From NCBI GenBank assembly GCA_027296525.1, contig JAPUJA010000236.1:1-10528 (forward strand): DNA of 10,528 bases, given 5' to 3'. Every line of letters starts with the position of its first letter. Positions within the stretch are counted from its first letter, which is position 1. Under the pieces are notes generated by a model, which ran no database searches, was not told the origin of the DNA, and saw only the letters and a list, made by a program, of their open reading frames with translations. Made by a program: the position numbers and the translations under genes. Origin of the DNA: Pseudomonadota bacterium. Its GTDB lineage: Bacteria > Pseudomonadota > Alphaproteobacteria > UBA828 > JAPUJA01. Positions 6,983-10,528 of the stretch are shown piece by piece.

Positions 6983-7167
6983 CCGCGCAGGCCGGGCGGT
7001 CTGGGGGCGGCTCTCCGGAATCCTCTTCCGATGCCGGGGGGTTAGCCGGGCTCGCATGGCGTAGTCCCGAGAATTTCGGGGCGAAGCCGGCTCCTTTCGT
7101 TAACGAAAGTTTTGCGACCCCTGCGCTTTATTAGAGGCGGGAAACTCCGCTGCGGTGGCGACTCGCG
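6983..7167 (+). other. Structured intergenic region between purA and the pseudokinase gene
   Basis: This 185-base gap has no credible gene. Bases 7044-7092 contain nested inverted repeats: AGCCGG (7044-7049) with CCGGCT (7087-7092), and CTCGC (7051-7055) with GCGAAG (7081-7086, one bulge). They enclose a second hairpin, CCCGA (7066-7070), loop GAATT, TCGGG (7076-7080). Directly after this comes a perfect palindrome (7094-7109) and four T residues. The element could be the purA 3' end with terminator, a leader for the next gene, or a small RNA; the sequence alone does not decide. I see no well-spaced promoter hexamers. Confidence 0.5.
7094..7113 (+). terminator. Perfect 16-base palindrome followed by TTTT: weak terminator or operator
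   Basis: CTTTCGTTAACGAAAG (7094-7109) equals its own reverse complement and is followed by TTTT (7110-7113). As RNA it gives a six-pair stem (CUUUCG/CGAAAG) with a UUAA loop and a short U run, which is a weak intrinsic terminator for the purA transcript. As DNA it is a good dimer-binding site 58 bases before the next start codon, so it may be an operator. The AT-rich centre stands out in this GC-rich region. Confidence 0.4.
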
Positions 7168-9210
7168 ATGGCGTTAGAAACAAAACAAGAACAAAGCACC
7201 AGCCAAGGACCATCCGACCGGCTGGACGAGCGCTATGTGATCGCCTTTGGCGAGCCGTTGGCGGCACTCCGCTCGCCTTTCGCGGAGGCCGTCGCGGTCA
7301 CCGACGAAAAAGGCCACGGTGAATCGCTCTTCGCGCTTGTCTGCCGACGCGATATGTCATTTCGGCTGGGAACGCTCAAGGCGATAGAGGCCATCGAGGA
7401 CGCCAACCTTCTCAACGTCGCGGCTCACGGTGTCGTCAAAAGATCGGAATCGGAGGGAGAGAGATACGTCATCGTCTTGGAACGGCCCGCAGGCAAACGG
7501 GTGGTATCGGGCTCGGACCCGACCTTCAGGCCGTTTCCCGAGAAGACCGTGCTTAAGACCTTTCTTCCGGCCTTGCTGAAGGGGCTCGCCGCGCTCCATG
7601 AACGGGCGGTGACGCACCGGGCCTTGCGGCCCGATAACTTGTTCTTTGACGATGCCGATTGCCAGGGAATTCGACTGGGTGAGTGCGTCACCACGCCGCC
7701 GGGAATGTTCCAGCCGGCGGTCTACGAACCCATCGAGCGCGCGACGGCGGTGCCGGCGGGACGTGGGGTCGGCACGCCGGCTTGCGATTATTTCGCCTTG
7801 GGCGTGACCTTGCTCGCGCTGCTTACCGGGCGTGTGCCCGCCTCTCACATCGAGCCCGAGCAGATGATCCGAGGGCGCCTGGAGATCGGCAGTTTCAAAA
7901 CGCTGACCAGCGGCTGCCAAATCTCCTCGAACGCTGCCGAGTTGTTGCAGGGGCTCCTCTGCGACGTGCCCGAAAAGCGCTGGGGCCATGAGCAAGTGCA
8001 CCTTTGGCTTGTTGGACGCCGCGTCGCCGTGCCCACGGGCACGCGTTCGACCCTGGCGTATCAGCCCTTCACGTTCAAGTCGCAGGGCTACCTCAATCGG
8101 CGCGCGCTTGCTGAAGCGCTCGCCGCCGACGGGAAGGAGGCGAGCCGCGCGATTCGCGATAAACGTTTCCTTCGGTGGCTCGAACGGAGCCTCAACGACC
8201 CAGCCGCCGCGCAAGCCGCCGCCTCGGTCCTTCGTGGGGTCAAGGGCTTCACCGGGCGCAAGCGGATGAAGGACGAGGAGCTGGTCGGCAACCTCTGCCT
8301 GATTCTCGATCCGGAAGGCCCCATCCGCTATCGCAATATACGCGCAACGCCGGACGGGATGGGTCCCTTGCTCGCCGAAGCGATGGCGGAAGGGCCCGAG
8401 AGCGCGATCGAGGACGTGATCTATATGTTGAGCAGCAGCCTGCCGGTAAGGGCAGTGGACACCAAGACCGAAGATGACAAGAAACCGGCTTCGAGCATGG
8501 CTCTCTTCCTTCGGTTGCGGGGATATCTGCGCGACCCGTCCAGGGGTTTTGGTCCGGAACGCTGCCTCTACGAGCTCAACTCGGGGCTCCCTTGCCAAAG
8601 CCCTCTGGTTGTCAAGAGTTGCCCGATGAACGCTGAGGGCGTGCTCCGCGCGCTTGATGCCGCACCTCCCAAGGATGCCAAAGGAACCGATCCGGTCGAC
8701 CCTCATATCGCGGCCTTTATCGCGAGCGGCCTGTCGTTCACCGAGGAGCGGACGATTTTCAATTTTTCCCGGTCGGCGGGAGGTCTCCGGAAGCAACGGA
8801 CCGCGGAGTTGGGCCTCTTGGCCGCGCTTCAACAGAAGACGAAGGTTGGACCGCTTTGCAACCTGTCGCGTTGGTTGGCGGCGCGTCTCCAACCCGTGCA
8901 GGAGAGCCTCCGAAATCGGAAGTCGCGCCGCGAGTTGGGCGCGCGGGTGGACGCGCTCGCGGCCAAGGGCGATTTGCTCGGTATGCTTCGCCTGGTCGGC
9001 AACGAGTCCATCTTCCGCCAGGACAACCAAGGTTACCGGGAAGCGCTCATCGAACGTAACACTATCAGGGCGACGCGGCACTCCCTCGAGGAGGAGGGCG
9101 AACACCGTTGGAACCTTGCGCTCGAGTACGGTCGCCAGATTGGCGTCGGGCTGGCCTATCTCGGACTCTTCGCGAGCCTCAGCACCCTGCTCATCAGCCG
9201 CATGTCATGA
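7168..9210 (+). CDS. Tail-anchored predicted pseudokinase (Ser/Thr kinase fold)
   Basis: A 680-residue protein. Residues about 20-283 resemble a Hanks-type Ser/Thr kinase. The catalytic-loop region reads HRALRPDN (150-157), where HRD-x-K-P-x-N is expected, so the base Asp is Ala152 and the Lys is Arg154; Asn157 remains. The DFG site reads GEC (171-173), so the metal-binding Asp is absent. No glycine-rich loop and no clear VAIK lysine are seen (FALVCRRD, 55-62). Structural marks persist: an APE-like YEPIERA (186-192), helix-F Asp207 (CDYFALGVTLLALLTG) and the late PEKRWG. Residues about 284-655 match no domain I recognise. The last 22 or so residues (GVGLAYLGLFASLSTLLIS) form one membrane span, so the protein is probably C-tail anchored with a cytosolic kinase-like head. 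GGTGG lies nine bases before the ATG. Its stop overlaps the next start (ATGA). Its role is unknown; scaffolding or allosteric control is a guess. Confidence 0.8.
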   Translation: MALETKQEQSTSQGPSDRLDERYVIAFGEPLAALRSPFAEAVAVTDEKGHGESLFALVCRRDMSFRLGTLKAIEAIEDANLLNVAAHGVVKRSESEGERYVIVLERPAGKRVVSGSDPTFRPFPEKTVLKTFLPALLKGLAALHERAVTHRALRPDNLFFDDADCQGIRLGECVTTPPGMFQPAVYEPIERATAVPAGRGVGTPACDYFALGVTLLALLTGRVPASHIEPEQMIRGRLEIGSFKTLTSGCQISSNAAELLQGLLCDVPEKRWGHEQVHLWLVGRRVAVPTGTRSTLAYQPFTFKSQGYLNRRALAEALAADGKEASRAIRDKRFLRWLERSLNDPAAAQAAASVLRGVKGFTGRKRMKDEELVGNLCLILDPEGPIRYRNIRATPDGMGPLLAEAMAEGPESAIEDVIYMLSSSLPVRAVDTKTEDDKKPASSMALFLRLRGYLRDPSRGFGPERCLYELNSGLPCQSPLVVKSCPMNAEGVLRALDAAPPKDAKGTDPVDPHIAAFIASGLSFTEERTIFNFSRSAGGLRKQRTAELGLLAALQQKTKVGPLCNLSRWLAARLQPVQESLRNRKSRRELGARVDALAAKGDLLGMLRLVGNESIFRQDNQGYREALIERNTIRATRHSLEEEGEHRWNLALEYGRQIGVGLAYLGLFASLSTLLISRMS

Positions 9211-9686
9211 CCCAGGCGAAGACATCGACCAAGCTATCCGCGCGCCTGGCCCACGCGCGCACCCGCAAGACGATCACCGCCTTCCTCCTGACCGCGATGA
9301 TATCGGCCGTGCTCGGCGCCCTCGCGCTTCCCACCCTGATCGTCCTGGGGGTCGGGATGATGCCCGCTCTCGTCGCGTTCGCGGTTGATGACACGCCGAG
9401 CTACGCCGTTTTTCAGACCGTCGCGCCGCTCAACCTTGCCGGCGTCATTCCTTCGATCTTTTCCCTTTGGGAGCACGGCCATACGATTCAGGCCGCGCAC
9501 GGCGAAGTCGGCAATGCCTACAGCCTCATGACCATGTATGGTGGGGCGGGGATCGGCTGGATGCTGACATTCATGATGCCGCAGTTCGCGCGCACGCTCG
9601 TCGACTCGATCATCAAGGTCCAACTGCAGCGGCTGGGCTTGCGCGAAAAAGCGATCAGCGGCGATTGGGATTTCGAGGAGGATTGA
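9207..9686 (+). CDS. Small multi-span membrane protein coupled to the pseudokinase
   Basis: A 159-residue protein I cannot name. It has a basic N-terminus (RLAHARTRK, 13-21), then hydrophobic segments at about 22-41 and 43-60, a third at about 68-88 (VAPLNLAGVIPSIFSLW) and a fourth at about 105-124 (YSLMTMYGGAGIGWMLTFMM). An amphipathic stretch (QFARTLVDSIIKVQLQRLGLREK) and an acidic end (DWDFEED) follow. The start is the ATG at 9207 that overlaps the pseudokinase stop as ATGA; an earlier GTG or other start around 9108 would put 33 extra residues inside the upstream gene. The overlap and shared membrane location suggest that the two products work together, possibly as a complex. No enzyme motif is visible. 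A tandem hairpin terminator follows closely. Confidence 0.8.
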   Translation: MTQAKTSTKLSARLAHARTRKTITAFLLTAMISAVLGALALPTLIVLGVGMMPALVAFAVDDTPSYAVFQTVAPLNLAGVIPSIFSLWEHGHTIQAAHGEVGNAYSLMTMYGGAGIGWMLTFMMPQFARTLVDSIIKVQLQRLGLREKAISGDWDFEED

Positions 9687-9693
9687 CCCTTCG

Positions 9694-9725
9694 GGCCCTT
9701 TGGGCCTCGGCCGTTGGCCGATTTT
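9694..9725 (+). terminator. Tandem hairpins, predicted intrinsic terminator
   Basis: Two hairpins fill the spacer between the convergent genes. The first is GGCCC (9694-9698), loop TTT, GGGCC (9702-9706). The second is TCGGCC (9707-9712), loop GTT, GGCCGA (9716-9721), followed by TTTT (9722-9725). The T run is on the plus strand, so this best terminates the pseudokinase/membrane-protein transcript. For the opposite rpoH transcript the same hairpins have no T run after them. Confidence 0.6.
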
Positions 9726-10528
9726 CAGGAAGAGAGATACCGGAGCCGCTTGGCGTCGGCGGTCGCACGCAATTCGGTTTCGGCGTTCTTCATCGCCTTC
9801 TGAAGCTTTTCAAAGGCACGCGCCTCGATCTGGCGCACCCGTTCGCGCGAGATGCCGTATTCCTGGCTCAGCTCCTCGAGGGTCTTAGGCTCGTCGGTAA
9901 GGCGCCTTTCGGTCAGGATGTGGCGTTCCCGCTCGTTCAAGACGGACATCGACGCTTCAAGCAACTCCCGGCGGTTCTGGATCTCATCGCTCTCGAGAAG
10001 CTGCGTCTCTTGATCCTGCGCCGTATCGAGCAGCCAATCCTGCCATTCACCGTCCCCGTCCCCGGTCACCGGCGCATTGAGCGACTGATCTGAGGAGGCC
10101 AGACGGCGATTCATTTCGATCACCTCTTTCTCGGACACGGCGAGCTTCTGGGCGATTTCCTCCACCTGCTCCGGATTGAGGTCGCCTTCCTCGAAGGCCT
10201 TCATTTCGCCCTTGAGACGGCGCAGGTTGAAGAAGAGTTTCTTCTGCGCGGCTGTCGTCCCGATCTTCACGAGCGACCACGAATGCAGGACGTACTCCTG
10301 GATCGAGGCGCGAATCCACCACATCGCGTAGGTCGCGAGCCGAAAGCCCCGCTCCGGATCGAAGCGTTTCACGGCCCGCATGAGACCGACGTTTCCTTCG
10401 GAGATGAGCTCGCCGACCGGAAGCCCATATCCCCGATAGCCCATGGCGATCTTAGCGACCAGCCGCAGGTGGCTCGTGACCAGCTTATGCGCGGCCTCGG
10501 AGTCATCATGCTCACGCCAGCGCTTGGC
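9725..10528 (-). CDS. rpoH: RNA polymerase sigma-32 (heat-shock sigma) factor, N-terminus cut by window edge
   Basis: The frame is open from base 10528 to the TGA at 9725-9727 (267 residues plus stop); roughly the first 30 residues of a 295-300-residue RpoH lie outside. Region 2 is clear (AAHKLVTSHLRLVAKIAMGYRGYGLP, bases about 10406-10483, then SEGNVGLMRAVKRFDPERGFRLATYAMWWIRASIQEYVL). The RpoH box QKKLFFNLR (bases about 10220-10246) separates it from RpoD. Then come NAPVTGDGDGEWQDWL and region 4 with NERERHI and the helix-turn-helix LEELSQEYGISRERVRQIEARAFEKLQKAM. The C-terminal tail is ETELRATADAKRLRYLSS. RpoH directs core polymerase to heat-shock promoters. ATG 10444 is internal, not the start, because conserved region 2.1 precedes it. 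Many Alphaproteobacteria have several rpoH copies, so paralogue number is not resolved. Confidence 0.95.
   Translation of the reverse strand, partial: AKRWREHDDSEAAHKLVTSHLRLVAKIAMGYRGYGLPVGELISEGNVGLMRAVKRFDPERGFRLATYAMWWIRASIQEYVLHSWSLVKIGTTAAQKKLFFNLRRLKGEMKAFEEGDLNPEQVEEIAQKLAVSEKEVIEMNRRLASSDQSLNAPVTGDGDGEWQDWLLDTAQDQETQLLESDEIQNRRELLEASMSVLNERERHILTERRLTDEPKTLEELSQEYGISRERVRQIEARAFEKLQKAMKNAETELRATADAKRLRYLSS

Noticed and set aside
7100..7114. Possible CtrA-binding site (TTAA, seven bases, TTTG)
   Set aside because: Only one of the two TTAA half-sites is present; the resemblance comes from the palindrome centre.
7357..9105. 582-residue open frame on the minus strand opposite the pseudokinase
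   Set aside because: Same composition artefact. I considered whether it was the real gene, but the plus frame has kinase-fold motifs, a membrane anchor and an ATGA junction to the next gene.
1..10528. CRISPR arrays, tRNA/rRNA genes, insertion sequences, prophage or defence genes
   Set aside because: I looked for repeats with regular spacing, cloverleaf-like sequences, transposase motifs and terminal repeats and found none.

Overview
The window is about 65% GC. It reads as a chromosomal piece of an alphaproteobacterium, probably near Rhodospirillales. The grounds are the alphaproteobacterial-type SerC (sequence class starting FSSGPCAKRPGW), a HisZ gene overlapping purA, a sigma-32 gene of the alphaproteobacterial type, and dense ATGA/TGATG gene overlaps. 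I see no insertion sequences, phage genes, tRNA, rRNA or CRISPR. Base composition looks even throughout, so most of the window is ordinary conserved chromosome.

Layout: (1) The left edge carries, on the minus strand, the N-terminal part of a secreted Sel1-repeat protein, running off the window. (2) Divergent from it is a plus-strand PhzF-family isomerase. (3) After a recognisable promoter and a short 5' leader comes a plus-strand biosynthetic run, serC-serA-hisZ-purA (1709-6982). serC, serA and purA start on or next to the preceding stop codon. (4) A 185-base gap holds nested inverted repeats and a perfect 16-base palindrome. (5) Next is a two-gene plus-strand unit with an ATGA overlap: a 680-residue kinase-fold protein without the catalytic residues and with a C-terminal membrane anchor, then a 159-residue multi-span membrane protein. 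(6) A short convergent spacer with two tandem hairpins separates this unit from rpoH (heat-shock sigma factor, minus strand), whose N-terminus runs off the right edge.

How the genes fit together: SerC and SerA supply serine, and hence glycine and one-carbon units. PurA makes adenylosuccinate on the way to AMP. HisZ regulates the first, ATP-consuming step of histidine synthesis. The run therefore groups serine, one-carbon, purine and histidine metabolism. The least understood and most interesting part is the tail-anchored pseudokinase and its translationally coupled membrane partner, next to purA and rpoH; I cannot assign them a function. The serC leader may be an example of the cis-regulatory serC RNA motif described in Alphaproteobacteria.
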